A stretch of DNA of 64,000 nucleotides. Source: Clostridia bacterium (GTDB taxonomy: Bacteria > Bacillota > Clostridia > Lachnospirales > Lachnospiraceae). Position 1 is the stretch's first letter. Every line of letters begins with the position of its first letter. The notes below the pieces were generated by a model. It saw only the letters and a list, made by a program, of their open reading frames with translations. It was not told where the DNA came from and made no database searches. The translations under genes and the position numbers were made by a program. Shown piece by piece: positions 17,365 to 26,539 of the stretch. The DNA lies in NCBI GenBank assembly GCA_009929525.1, contig SAAH01000007.1, forward strand, positions 1 through 64,000. Reading direction: 5' to 3'.

Positions 17365-18182
17365 AGATTATTTCCCCCTTCACTTTTATCAAAGACGGAC
17401 ATCAAAGCCATGCTGACTAATGTGAAAATCAGCAGGACAAAGGAAAGTCCGCTTCCCAGATTCCAGTTAAAATTATAAGTAAATTCCTGCTCGATGATAT
17501 TTCCAATAAGGAGAGTATTGGACCCTCCGAGAACGTTGGAGATAACAAAGGAAGTCATAGATGGAACAAATACCATGGTGATTCCACTGATGACTCCCGG
17601 CAGTGTCAGCGGAAAAATGATTTTACCAAGGATGGTAAAGTAATTAGCACCCAGATCTTTGCCTGCCTCTATGATATCGTTGTCTATCGCAGACAGTGAG
17701 TTATAGACGGGAAGGATCATAAATGGAAGAAAATCGTAAACCATACCGATCAATACAGCCTTGAAAGTATAGATCAGGTGCACTCTCGGAAGATGAATAA
17801 AATCAAGGAAATTATTCAAAAGTCCGTTATTTGAAAGAATCAGCTGCCATGCCATAGTCCTGAGCAAAAAGTTCATCCACATAGGAAGAATGAACAGAAA
17901 TATAACAAAGTTACTCCTCTTTAGTTTGAGGCTTCTAAGGATAAGTCCCAGAGGGTAGGCGAGAAGAAAACAGATTAACGTTGTCAGGACAGCCATCTTG
18001 AGAGAAGTCCACAGAGACTTCAGATGTGCCGGTTCAGCAATAGCAAAAATATTTTCAAAAGTTATCTGCCCGTCGGTATTCGTAAATGCATAATACAATA
18101 CCAGACAGAGGGGAATCACAGTAAATCCTATGATCCAGAGGATATAAGGAAAGGCAAACCATGATTTCTTTGTTCTATTCAT
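17358..18182 (-). CDS. potB: Spermidine/putrescine ABC transporter permease
   Basis: 274 residues from ATG 18182 ([20 protein letters not shown]); the frame is open further upstream, but that part lies within potA. There are six membrane segments, with an [25 protein letters not shown] coupling loop near residues 190-214. It overlaps the potA end by eight bases and the potC start by seven, so the four genes form a tight operon. Confidence 0.95.
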   Translation of the reverse strand: MNRTKKSWFAFPYILWIIGFTVIPLCLVLYYAFTNTDGQITFENIFAIAEPAHLKSLWTSLKMAVLTTLICFLLAYPLGLILRSLKLKRSNFVIFLFILPMWMNFLLRTMAWQLILSNNGLLNNFLDFIHLPRVHLIYTFKAVLIGMVYDFLPFMILPVYNSLSAIDNDIIEAGKDLGANYFTILGKIIFPLTLPGVISGITMVFVPSMTSFVISNVLGGSNTLLIGNIIEQEFTYNFNWNLGSGLSFVLLIFTLVSMALMSVFDKSEGGNNLW

Positions 18183-19248
18183 TCGTATCCACCGCCTTTT
18201 CGTCATCAGATACAGGTTTGTGCATGATCTGGATATTAAAAGGTTTGATGAAGATTCCAACCTCTGTATCAACAGGGACCATAGTGGTGCTGTGGACCAG
18301 CCACTCAAAGCCATTTGCCATGACATCCATCTCGTAGTGGACACCTTTGAAGATGACGGAAGTGACACGACCTTTTATGATTCCCACATCCGGTTCTACA
18401 AGCTCGATATCTTCCGGTCTGATCACCACGTCCACCGGATTATTTTCACCAAAGCCCTCGTCTACGCAGAGGAATCTTGCACCGAGGATCTCAACGAGAC
18501 GATCCTGGACCATGGTTCCTGCGATAAGATTGCTGTCTCCGATAAAATCAGCTACAAATGCATTTTGTGGCTCATTATAGATATCTTCCGGTGTTCCGAT
18601 CTGCTGGATATATCCGCCGTTCATAACGACGATCGTGTCGGACATGGTAAGAGCTTCCTCCTGATCATGAGTAACATAGATAAATGTGATCCCAAGTTCA
18701 TTTTTCAGGCGAATCAGTTCGTACTGCATATCCTGGCGCATTTTAAGATCCAGTGCGCCAAGCGGTTCATCAAGAAGAAGAACCTTTGGTTCGTTGACGA
18801 TAGCTCTGGCAATGGCGATACGTTGCTGCTGTCCGCCGCTCAGGGCATCTACTTTTCTTTTCTCATAGCCATCAAGGTTGACTAACTTCAAAGCATATTT
18901 GATCTTATCCTGAATATAAGAAGCACTTTTTTTCTTGATCTTCAGGCCAAAGGCTATATTCTCAGCTACGTTCATATTTGGAAAAAGAGCGTATTTTTGA
19001 AATACGGTATTGAGTTGGCGCTGGTTTGGCGGCAATTGGGTGATATCTTTACCGTTGAAGATCACTTTTCCCTCATCGGGATATAGAAAGCCTCCGATGA
19101 TACGAAGTGTAGTGGTTTTTCCGCAGCCGGAAGGGCCGAGGAGTGTCAGAAATTCATTTTCTCTAATATAAAGATTCAGGTCATCCAGTACCTTTTCCCC
19201 ATCAAATATTTTTGTGATATGTTCCAGATTGATCAGTCGATTACTCAT
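18175..19248 (-). CDS. potA: Spermidine/putrescine ABC transporter ATP-binding protein
   Basis: 357 residues. The ABC domain has Walker [15 protein letters not shown] (about 35-48), signature [14 protein letters not shown], Walker [13 protein letters not shown] and the H-loop in [11 protein letters not shown]-terminal TOBE-type regulatory domain follows ([16 protein letters not shown]). It energises polyamine import. GAAGGAGG precedes the ATG. The regulator gene lies 39 bases upstream in the same direction. Confidence 0.96.
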   Translation of the reverse strand: MSNRLINLEHITKIFDGEKVLDDLNLYIRENEFLTLLGPSGCGKTTTLRIIGGFLYPDEGKVIFNGKDITQLPPNQRQLNTVFQKYALFPNMNVAENIAFGLKIKKKSASYIQDKIKYALKLVNLDGYEKRKVDALSGGQQQRIAIARAIVNEPKVLLLDEPLGALDLKMRQDMQYELIRLKNELGITFIYVTHDQEEALTMSDTIVVMNGGYIQQIGTPEDIYNEPQNAFVADFIGDSNLIAGTMVQDRLVEILGARFLCVDEGFGENNPVDVVIRPEDIELVEPDVGIIKGRVTSVIFKGVHYEMDVMANGFEWLVHSTTMVPVDTEVGIFIKPFNIQIMHKPVSDDEKAVDTNE

Positions 19249-19287
19249 TAGTTTCCTCCTTCATATTCCCTTTATCTTTTTTCAAAA

Positions 19288-19824
19288 TTAAAAGTTTGGT
19301 GGGGTGGAGATCCATAAAAGCACGGCTCCACGTTTTCCAGCCTCTATCATATGTTCTTTGATGGCTGGAAAATAAAATGTTTCTCCCTCCTGGACCGCAT
19401 ATACCCTCTTTCCCAGAGTGATGCGTGCGCTTCCCTCAAGCACATAGCCAAATTCTTCTCCGGCATGGGGTTTTTCGAGGACAGACCGTCCGCCGGGTTT
19501 CAGAGTTATGCGTATGGGTTCCATCGCATTTTTCTGGGCATTTGGCACCAGCCACTCAATCTGATGTCCCAGCTCCTGTGCTTCCTTGACAAAATAATCC
19601 TCCTTGCGAAATACAATCTGCTCAGGGGTGTCATCCGTAAAAAAATCCTGGAGATTACTCCCCAGACACTGCAGGATATCTGTCAGTGTACTGATGGAGG
19701 GAGAGGTTAGATTCCTCTCTACCTGGGAGATGAATCCTTTGGTAAGTTCCGCACGGTCAGCCAGCTCCTGCTGGGTCAGACCATTCTGCGTTCGGTAATT
19801 TTTCAGCTTTGCACCGATATCCAT
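19288..19824 (-). CDS. XRE-family regulator with C-terminal cupin domain (PuuR-like)
   Basis: 178 residues. An N-terminal HTH_3 domain (GAKLKNYRTQNGLTQQELAD, about 4-58) is followed by a small-molecule-sensing cupin (about 105-175, with EEFGYVLEGSARITLGKR). Members next to pot genes usually sense polyamines. It is the first gene of the potABCD transcript and has a near-perfect sigma-A promoter just upstream, so autoregulation and control of uptake are likely. The ligand is inferred from gene order only. Confidence 0.88.
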   Translation of the reverse strand: MDIGAKLKNYRTQNGLTQQELADRAELTKGFISQVERNLTSPSISTLTDILQCLGSNLQDFFTDDTPEQIVFRKEDYFVKEAQELGHQIEWLVPNAQKNAMEPIRITLKPGGRSVLEKPHAGEEFGYVLEGSARITLGKRVYAVQEGETFYFPAIKEHMIEAGKRGAVLLWISTPPNF

Positions 19825-19948
19825 ATGACTCCTCCTTTAAGTATTGAAAAGCTGCTGATTTAGCAAAAAAAATGATTATCAGTACAATGGGGAGACCAAT
19901 AATCAAATACGCTAATACTAAACATAAAGTTTATTATTTATAATCTTA

Positions 19949-19976
19949 ATTATAGTGTATATATGCTATTTGTCAA
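19949..19976 (-). promoter_or_regulatory. Promoter of the XRE regulator-potABCD operon
   Basis: Read on the minus strand: TTGACA (19976-19971), 16-bp spacer, TATAAT (19954-19949), both boxes at consensus. The AT-rich surroundings (19900-19960) contain several short repeats that could hold the operator. Confidence 0.75.
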
Positions 19977-19984
19977 TGGTTTTA

Positions 19985-20013
19985 TTGTGTATAAAATGGA
20001 ACAGTCATAATAC
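19985..20013 (+). promoter_or_regulatory. Possible promoter for ftsW
   Basis: TTGTGT (19985-19990), 17-bp spacer, TAATAC (20008-20013). It is weak, but a promoter is needed here because the preceding operon runs the other way. Confidence 0.35.
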
Positions 20014-20068
20014 ATGAATCGGTGTGTGGGAACATAAGCTAGAGAAAAGAGGATTTTGGGTGAACTGA

Positions 20069-21160
20069 TTGGGGAAAAAGAAAGCTTCGGTAGACATGAC
20101 CCTTCTGATTCTGGTAGCGTTTCTTCTTATTATAGGGTTGGTTCTTTTGTACAGTACAAGTGCATATAACGGCAGGGTAAAATTCCATGATCCGGCCTAT
20201 TATTTTAAGAAGCAGCTATTTGCGGCGGCACTGGGTATGCTGGCACTTTACGCAGTGTCCTGTATGGATTATCATTTGATCACAAAGTTTGCATTTCCTG
20301 TTTACATATCCTCACTTCTTATGTCCAGTGTTGTATTGATATTCGGGCAGGAATATAACGGCTCAAAGCGTTGGCTTGCGCTCGGGCCGTTGTCTTTTCA
20401 GCCGGCGGAATATGCGAAGGTGGCGGTTGTCATCTTTTTAGCAAGGATCATCAGCCAGAGCAAAAAGCCGGTGGAGAGTTTGGGTTTTATGGTGCGTACG
20501 ATGCTGGTGCTGATGCCCATTGTGGCTCTGGTCGGAACAAATAATCTCAGTACAGCCATCATAATCCTTGGAATCGGCGTGATACTGATCTTCATCTCCA
20601 ATCCACGTTATCTGCCATTTGTAGGTGTGGGGGCGGCAGGGCTGGGCATGGTATCTATTTTCCTTGGGATGGAAAGTTATCGTTTGGAACGTCTTGCAAT
20701 CTGGCGGGATCCCGAAAAATATGAGAAGGGGTTTCAGACGATCCAGGGATTATATGCCATAGGAAGCGGGGGTATATTTGGAAAGGGACTGGGAAGCAGC
20801 CTTCAAAAGCTGGGATTTGTACCGGAGGCACAAAATGATATGATATTTTCTATTGTCTGCGAAGAAACAGGGCTTTTGGGTGCATGTCTGGTGATCGGGA
20901 TATTTGGTCTGCTCATATGGAGATTGATGGTAAATGCTGTCCATGCACCGGATCTGCAAGGCGGGCTCATATGTGCCGGGATCATGGGCCATATAGCGCT
21001 GCAGGTAATACTGAACATTTCGGTGGTGACCAATACCATTCCAAATACAGGGATCACGCTGCCATTTATCAGTTATGGAGGAACTTCGATCCTATTTTTG
21101 ATGAGCGAGATGGGGCTGGCTCTTTCAGTAAGCCGGCAAACTGGATGTGGCAAAAATTGA
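20069..21160 (+). CDS. ftsW: FtsW/RodA/SpoVE-family peptidoglycan glycosyltransferase
   Basis: 363 residues from a TTG start (a stop lies just upstream in frame), with about ten membrane helices. SEDS motifs are GSKRWLALGPLSFQPAEYAKVAVV near residues 100-123, GIFGKGLGSSLQKLGFVPEAQNDMIFSI, and the late TGITLPFISYGGTSIL. SEDS proteins polymerise lipid II together with a class B PBP. Position next to murA and ftsQ favours FtsW or SpoVE over RodA, and these two cannot be separated here. Confidence 0.92.
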   Translation: MGKKKASVDMTLLILVAFLLIIGLVLLYSTSAYNGRVKFHDPAYYFKKQLFAAALGMLALYAVSCMDYHLITKFAFPVYISSLLMSSVVLIFGQEYNGSKRWLALGPLSFQPAEYAKVAVVIFLARIISQSKKPVESLGFMVRTMLVLMPIVALVGTNNLSTAIIILGIGVILIFISNPRYLPFVGVGAAGLGMVSIFLGMESYRLERLAIWRDPEKYEKGFQTIQGLYAIGSGGIFGKGLGSSLQKLGFVPEAQNDMIFSIVCEETGLLGACLVIGIFGLLIWRLMVNAVHAPDLQGGLICAGIMGHIALQVILNISVVTNTIPNTGITLPFISYGGTSILFLMSEMGLALSVSRQTGCGKN

Positions 21161-21205
21161 TTTTGGGCATATGATAAGATAACAGGGCTGGCAGGAGCGT
21201 ATAGA

Positions 21206-22465
21206 TTGGGCGAAATATGGATTGAGGGAGGGTATCCTCTTTCGGGTGAGGTCACGGTGCAGGGCTCCAAAAACTCGGTTTTGCCGATGATGGCTGCCGC
21301 TGTATTACACGACGGAATTACAATTTTGCATGGGTGTCCCCAGATAGCAGATGTATATGCTATGGAAAATATACTAAAGTCTCTTGGGGTGGAAACATCC
21401 TGGGAGGGGCATTCACTGCGGCTGGACTGCAGCTGTATTACAGGGGTGATGATCAGCAGGGAGGATGCCCAAAGCATGAGATCGTCTGTGATATTGCTGG
21501 GAAGCATGCTGGCTCGAAAAGGGGAGATACAGATTGCCCATCCGGGAGGCTGTACGATAGGGGCGAGGCCGATCGACCTGCATCTTCTGGTACTTGAATC
21601 GATGGGGGCAAAAATCTGTCAAAAGGATGAAGTATTGATGGCAGTCTGTGAAAAGAGACTTCAGGCAGCGGAAGTGAATTTTCCGCTGTCCAGTGTGGGA
21701 GCAACAGAAAATGGGGTGATCGCAGCAGTTTTGTCGAGAGGCACTACCAGGCTGAAAAATTGCGCCACTGAGCCGGAAATCATCCATCTTTGTCATTTTT
21801 TGCAGGCGCTGGGCGCTGAGATAGGGGGCATAGGGACGAGGGAACTGTGGATCCGGGGTGTTACTGCTCTAAGAGACGCAGAGTATACGATACCGCCGGA
21901 CCGCATCGTTTCAGGCACCTATCTTTATGCGGCAGCGATCACCAGGGGAAATATAATCATAAGCAATCCGCCATTACAGGAAATGACGGCAGTTCTGCAG
22001 GTATATGAGAAAATGGGTGGACAATGGGAGAGTATCGGTGGTAAACTAAGAGCGGATGCCGGCAATATAAAATATCCGATCAACGATCTTTCTACAGAGT
22101 GTTATCCGGGATTTCCCACAGATATGCAGTCGATATTGATGGCTGTGGTCTTAACGATACCAGGGGAGAGCCATATATGTGAAAGGATATTTGAAAACAG
22201 ATATAAAGTGGTATCCCAGCTAAGGACGATGGGCGGACAGATCCGGATAGAGGATAGAGAAGCCTATATACAGGGAGGAACTTCTCTTCATGGAGAGGTT
22301 GTGGAAGCGCAGGAACTTCGTGGAGGTGCAGCTCTTGTATTGGCGGGCCTGGCTGCAAAAGGAAAAACGATCATTCGCAATTCCCATTATATAGAACGCG
22401 GGTACGAACGATTGGAAAATTGTATTTCCAGTATGGGAGGGCGGATTCAAATAAGGAACGGGTGA
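21206..22465 (+). CDS. murA: UDP-N-acetylglucosamine 1-carboxyvinyltransferase
   Basis: 419 residues from TTG 21206, with AGGAG eight bases upstream. MurA transfers enolpyruvate from PEP to UDP-GlcNAc. The VQGSKNSVLP motif holds the catalytic lysine. HPGGCTIGARPIDLHL has the fosfomycin-target cysteine (C116). YPGFPTDMQ holds the catalytic aspartate region. Its place between ftsW and ftsQ is where many Firmicutes have murG/murB, and no murG is present in the window. Confidence 0.95.
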   Translation: MGEIWIEGGYPLSGEVTVQGSKNSVLPMMAAAVLHDGITILHGCPQIADVYAMENILKSLGVETSWEGHSLRLDCSCITGVMISREDAQSMRSSVILLGSMLARKGEIQIAHPGGCTIGARPIDLHLLVLESMGAKICQKDEVLMAVCEKRLQAAEVNFPLSSVGATENGVIAAVLSRGTTRLKNCATEPEIIHLCHFLQALGAEIGGIGTRELWIRGVTALRDAEYTIPPDRIVSGTYLYAAAITRGNIIISNPPLQEMTAVLQVYEKMGGQWESIGGKLRADAGNIKYPINDLSTECYPGFPTDMQSILMAVVLTIPGESHICERIFENRYKVVSQLRTMGGQIRIEDREAYIQGGTSLHGEVVEAQELRGGAALVLAGLAAKGKTIIRNSHYIERGYERLENCISSMGGRIQIRNG

Positions 22466-22469
22466 ACAG

Positions 22470-23840
22470 ATGAAAAGGTTTCATATGAAAGTCCGGTTAA
22501 CAGATACCGGAAAAAGGGCGGTGGCCTGCGCAGCGGCAGGAGTCGTGGTGCTGGCCCTGCTTTTGTTTTTTATTTTATTTAGAGTGAGTAGTGTGGATGT
22601 TGTGGGAAGTACCAAGTATACCGATGAAGAGATAAAGGAGTATGCACTGACAAGTCCGCTCACATCGAATACGCTGCTGACAGAATGGCTGATGGATCAT
22701 ATTGATGCAGAGGATATTCCATTTGTGGAGTCCTTCGATCTGGAACGTCTGGGGATGCATAAACTTCGTATTCATGTAAATGAAAAGAAGATTGTCGGAT
22801 ATGTCGTTCAGGGAACGGACAAACTATATTTTGATAAAGATGGAAATGTAGTGGAAATGGAATCTATGAATGAAGAAGAAAAGGCTGCTTTGGAGTCAGC
22901 AAGTCAGGAACTTGAAGATCTGAAGGCTGAGGCCGAACAGCAGGAAGCCTTAAAAAAGGCTCAGGAAGCAGAGGAAGCACTGACAGGCAAGGTGACAGAC
23001 GAGGAAGAATTTAACCAGACAGAGGAAGAGACCAAAGAAAGCAGTGAACAAAGCCAGCAGGCGGCACAATCCCTCACGGCAGAAGAAGTTGTGGGAAATG
23101 AAGACGCAACAGAATTTCATGCCGCAGTGACAGATGTGCCAAGAGTTATTGGACTTTATACAGGAACAGTCCAGTTGGGACAGAAGATCCCTGCGGAAGA
23201 TGACAGCGTATTTAATACGATCCTGGGAATCACACGTATCGTAGAAAAATATGAGATATTGCCTGAGATGGTGTATTTTGATGAGACTCTTGAGATCACT
23301 CTTGTGTATAATAATGGCTCGATTCACTGTAAGCTGGGGAAAGATACTCTTTTGGAAGAAAAAATCACCCGGGTGGCGGCGATTCTTCCAAAACTGGAAG
23401 GAATGACGGGTATTTTGCATCTTGAGGGCTATACAGAGGATACAACAAATATCATTTTCTCCCAGGAGTCCTTATATACGCTTAAGAGCATCATAGCGGC
23501 AGCGGAAGGTGTGATCACAGATGCATCGCCTGCACAGGCGGAGGCGGCAGATACTGATTTGACAGATGCAGCAGATACTGCACCGACAGATGCAGCAGCG
23601 ACAGATGAGACACCGGCAGATACAACGGGAAGTGAAGGCACTGAAGGAGATGCGGCAGTACCGGCATCTTCGGATGGCGAAACAGATGGAACCGCTGAAG
23701 AAGGCTCTGTAGAAGGTGAAACGACAGAAGGCGGTACCGCAGAGAGTGGAACAGCAGATGAGGCGATGCCAGATGATGGTACTGCGGCAAATGACACAGC
23801 AGAAACTGGAAGTCAGAGCGAAACCGGGGCAGGAACATGA
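22470..23840 (+). CDS. FtsQ/DivIB-type cell division protein with acidic tail
   Basis: 456 residues. One membrane helix (about 18-38) is followed by a POTRA-like stretch (RVSSVDVVGSTKYTDEEIKEYA), a Glu/Gln-rich coiled-coil-like insert (about 130-205), and a conserved beta region (about 215-345). The tail of about 110 residues is low-complexity Ala/Thr/Asp/Glu/Gly. DivIB proteins bridge FtsL/DivIC and the transpeptidase at the septum. It begins four bases after murA. The tail resembles that of the first PBP gene in the same cluster. Confidence 0.85.
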   Translation: MKRFHMKVRLTDTGKRAVACAAAGVVVLALLLFFILFRVSSVDVVGSTKYTDEEIKEYALTSPLTSNTLLTEWLMDHIDAEDIPFVESFDLERLGMHKLRIHVNEKKIVGYVVQGTDKLYFDKDGNVVEMESMNEEEKAALESASQELEDLKAEAEQQEALKKAQEAEEALTGKVTDEEEFNQTEEETKESSEQSQQAAQSLTAEEVVGNEDATEFHAAVTDVPRVIGLYTGTVQLGQKIPAEDDSVFNTILGITRIVEKYEILPEMVYFDETLEITLVYNNGSIHCKLGKDTLLEEKITRVAAILPKLEGMTGILHLEGYTEDTTNIIFSQESLYTLKSIIAAAEGVITDASPAQAEAADTDLTDAADTAPTDAAATDETPADTTGSEGTEGDAAVPASSDGETDGTAEEGSVEGETTEGGTAESGTADEAMPDDGTAANDTAETGSQSETGAGT

Positions 23841-23879
23841 GATAATGTTATTAAAAAAGTATGAATTTCAAAAAAACAG

Positions 23880-23908
23880 TTGATTAATTGGGAAAGAGAT
23901 TATATTAT
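23880..23908 (+). promoter_or_regulatory. Promoter of ftsZ
   Basis: TTGATT (23880-23885), 17-bp spacer, TATTAT (23903-23908). It lies in the 152-base gap between ftsQ and ftsZ, giving ftsZ its own start of transcription. Confidence 0.65.
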
Positions 23909-23992
23909 ATAACTATATGTAACTATTTAAGATAAGGCAAAAGTACCCTTAGGGGAATAATATATGCGAAAGGCAAAGAAGGAGGAAGTACT

Positions 23993-25171
23993 TTGTTAGA
24001 GATTATGACAAATGAAGCGGAATCATCTGCAAAGATTATAGTTATTGGAGTAGGTGGCGCTGGTAATAATGCAGTTAACCGCATGGTAGATGAAACAATC
24101 GGCGGTGTAGAATTTATAGGGGTGAATACCGATAAGCAGGCATTGACTCTGTGTAAGGCACCTGCTGTATTACAGATAGGTGAGAAACTCACAAAAGGAC
24201 TGGGCGCTGGAGCAAAACCTGAGATTGGTGAAAAAGCTGCAGAAGAAAGTATGGAAGAGATCCGTCAGCTGATAGAAGGTGCTGATATGGTATTCGTTAC
24301 TTGTGGTATGGGTGGCGGTACAGGTACTGGTGCAGCTCCGATCGTTGCTGGTATTGCGAAAGAGATGGGTATCCTTACTGTAGGTGTTGTGACTAAGCCT
24401 TTCCGTTTTGAAGCTAAGACCCGCATGAGCAATGCTCTGATGGGTATTGATAAATTAAAAGACAATGTCGATACATTGATCGTAATACCGAATGACAAAC
24501 TTCTTGAGATTGTTGATCGCCGTACAACGATGCCGGAAGCATTGAAGAAAGCAGATGAAGTACTTCAACAGGCAGTTCAGGGCATTACAGACCTGATCAA
24601 TATGCCGGCACTGATCAATCTGGATTTTGCAGATGTACAGACAGTTATGAAAGATAAAGGAATTGCCCATATTGGTATCGGTGAAGCGAAAGGTGATGAC
24701 AAAGCACTTGAAGCTGTTCAGCAGGCTGTTTCCAGTCCATTGCTTGAGACGACTATCCAGGGAGCAAGTCATGTTATCATTAACATTTCCGGAGATATCT
24801 CTCTTATGGATGCTAATGACGCAGCTAGCTACGTTCAGACTCTTGCAGGAGACGATGCAAATATCATCTTCGGTGCAATGTATGATGATACCGCTGTTGA
24901 TTCTGCGAAGATCACAGTTATTGCAACTGGATTGAATGATGCTACAGCAAAGCAGGCAAGCGTAAGCAAAGCTTCTATGATGCAGCAGGCAGCAGAGGTA
25001 AAACAGGAAGAAAAACCGGCTCCAACTCCAGTAGTACCGGAGAGACCTGCTTTTTCACAGGGATTGACGATGCCAAGCTTCCAGGTACCGAAATCAGCAC
25101 CAGCTGCTCCAACAGCAAGCAGTGTTCCGAAGAAAGATATTCAGATTCCGGATTTCCTGAAGAGAAGATAG
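23993..25171 (+). CDS. ftsZ: Cell division GTPase FtsZ
   Basis: 392 residues. TTG 23993 is preferred because GAAGGAGGA is spaced for it; the next ATG (24005) is too far. The GTPase core has [17 protein letters not shown], the tubulin signature [10 protein letters not shown] near residue 106, and the T7 loop [12 protein letters not shown] Pro/Ala-rich linker (about 330-380) leads to the C-terminal tail [11 protein letters not shown], the usual FtsA/SepF docking peptide. It has its own promoter and terminator. Confidence 0.98.
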   Translation: MLEIMTNEAESSAKIIVIGVGGAGNNAVNRMVDETIGGVEFIGVNTDKQALTLCKAPAVLQIGEKLTKGLGAGAKPEIGEKAAEESMEEIRQLIEGADMVFVTCGMGGGTGTGAAPIVAGIAKEMGILTVGVVTKPFRFEAKTRMSNALMGIDKLKDNVDTLIVIPNDKLLEIVDRRTTMPEALKKADEVLQQAVQGITDLINMPALINLDFADVQTVMKDKGIAHIGIGEAKGDDKALEAVQQAVSSPLLETTIQGASHVIINISGDISLMDANDAASYVQTLAGDDANIIFGAMYDDTAVDSAKITVIATGLNDATAKQASVSKASMMQQAAEVKQEEKPAPTPVVPERPAFSQGLTMPSFQVPKSAPAAPTASSVPKKDIQIPDFLKRR

Positions 25172-25205
25172 AACTTATGATTTACTAATAGGAAGTAAAT
25201 GAATG

Positions 25206-25236
25206 ACAGATGCCATGGTTAGTGGCATCTGTTTTT
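25206..25236 (+). terminator. Intrinsic terminator after ftsZ
   Basis: ACAGATGCCA (25206-25215), 7-base loop, TGGCATCTGT (25223-25232), five T. It is a perfect 10-bp stem. Confidence 0.85.
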
Positions 25237-25258
25237 AGCTTGAAATAGGAAGGTTTTT

Positions 25259-26371
25259 ATGGAGAAAAATGAGATATTACTGATCCATGGTAAGGATTAT
25301 AAGAAAATGACCAAAGAACTTTTGGAAAATGCAGACATGAAGGCAGATATTCCGGGAATAAAAGCAAGAATAGGCATTAAGCCGAATCTGGTGTCTCCGA
25401 CAGAGGCTTCGTGGGGAGCTACAACACATCCTGAGGTGATTGCCGGGATCATTGAATACCTGCAGGAAAATGGATATCAGAATCTGGTGATGCTGGAGGG
25501 ATCCTGGGTTGGGGATCGGACGGAAGATGCACTTTTAGTTTGTGGATACGACCAGCTCTCAGAAACATATGGTGTTCCTTTTTTGGATATGCAAAAAGAT
25601 ACTTCATCCCTTAAGGAATGTGCAGGGATGAAGTTGAAAATATGTGATACTGTGTCAACGCTGGACTATCTGATCAATGTGCCTGTGATGAAGGGGCATT
25701 GTCAGACAAAGATCACATGTGCACTCAAAAATATGAAAGGATTGATCCCCAATACGGAAAAAAGACATTTCCATTCCATGGGACTTCATAAACCCATTGC
25801 TCATCTGGCAGTGGGGATCCATCAGGATTTTATTGTGGTGGATAATATCTGTGGGGATTGGGATTTTGAGGATGGTGGCCATCCGGTAGAGATGGATCGG
25901 CTGGCGGCAGCGAAAGATCCAGTGCTTACAGATGCCTGGGTATGTCATGAGATGAGGTACAGGCCGGATGGGGTACCATATGTGGTGATGGCAGCTGAAC
26001 TTGGTGCTGGAGAGAGAAATCTAAAAAAAGCCAGGATCATAAAGCTAAATGATCCACTGGATAAAAATATGGAAAATGCAGTTGAGCCAGATAAGAGGAA
26101 GATAGTAGAAGTCCAGGATGCAGTGGAGGAAGTGGAGTCCTGCAGTGCCTGTTATGGTGAACTGATCCCGGTGTTGGACCGGTTGAGGGAAGAGGGACTT
26201 TTATCGAAGCTGGATACAAAGATATGTATCGGTCAGGGATACAAAGGTAAGAGGGGAACACTTGGTATAGGAAGTTGTACGAGGGGATTTGCGCATTCCT
26301 TAAAGGGATGTCCCCCCACGACCGCCCAGATGTACCAGTATCTAAAGGGATATCTGGACGCGAAAAAATAA
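25259..26371 (+). CDS. DUF362-family protein
   Basis: 370 residues of the DUF362 family (PF04015). Conserved parts are KPNLVSPTEASWGATTHPEV near the start, INVPVMKGHCQTKITCALKNMKGLIP in the middle and the VDNICGDWDFEDGGHPVEMDRL region. Late cysteines (CSACYGELIPV ... GIGSCTRGF ... KGCPPTT) could bind a metal or cluster, but there is no classic ferredoxin domain. The family has no settled function. It starts after GGAAGG behind the ftsZ terminator and ends in its own terminator, so it is a single-gene unit. Confidence 0.85.
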   Translation: MEKNEILLIHGKDYKKMTKELLENADMKADIPGIKARIGIKPNLVSPTEASWGATTHPEVIAGIIEYLQENGYQNLVMLEGSWVGDRTEDALLVCGYDQLSETYGVPFLDMQKDTSSLKECAGMKLKICDTVSTLDYLINVPVMKGHCQTKITCALKNMKGLIPNTEKRHFHSMGLHKPIAHLAVGIHQDFIVVDNICGDWDFEDGGHPVEMDRLAAAKDPVLTDAWVCHEMRYRPDGVPYVVMAAELGAGERNLKKARIIKLNDPLDKNMENAVEPDKRKIVEVQDAVEEVESCSACYGELIPVLDRLREEGLLSKLDTKICIGQGYKGKRGTLGIGSCTRGFAHSLKGCPPTTAQMYQYLKGYLDAKK

Positions 26372-26380
26372 GTATAAATT

Positions 26381-26448
26381 CCCGTTAATGCAGTGAGCAC
26401 TACCGTTTATGAAAAACGGTAGTGTTTTTTTTGAAAATATGTCATAAT
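26381..26448 (+). promoter_or_regulatory. LytTR-type response-regulator site 1 and promoter (sensor kinase gene)
   Basis: CCCGTTAATG (26381) and ACCGTTTATG (26402) form a direct pair 21 bp apart; GTGAG lies between. The second repeat matches the known LytTR consensus (T/A)(A/C)(C/A)GTTN(A/G)(T/G) in full. An extended -10 box TGT-CATAAT (26440-26448) lies 40 bp after the second core. The same geometry recurs at 29331 and 63414. The site overlaps the DUF362 terminator. Confidence 0.7.
26398..26432 (+). terminator. Intrinsic terminator after DUF362 gene
   Basis: CACTACCGTTT (26398-26408) pairs with AAACGGTAGTG (26414-26424), followed by eight T. The left arm contains the second LytTR repeat of site 1. 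Confidence 0.85.
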
Positions 26449-26539
26449 GTAAAAAATGAAAATATGGAAAGAACAAACATAGATACATGATGGCTGCAGC
26501 AGCACAAAATCCATGAGATGCGGGGAGGACAAAACAGAT

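Noticed and set aside
18220-18885. 221-codon plus-strand frame over potA
   Set aside because: Antisense shadow of a well-conserved ABC ATPase gene.
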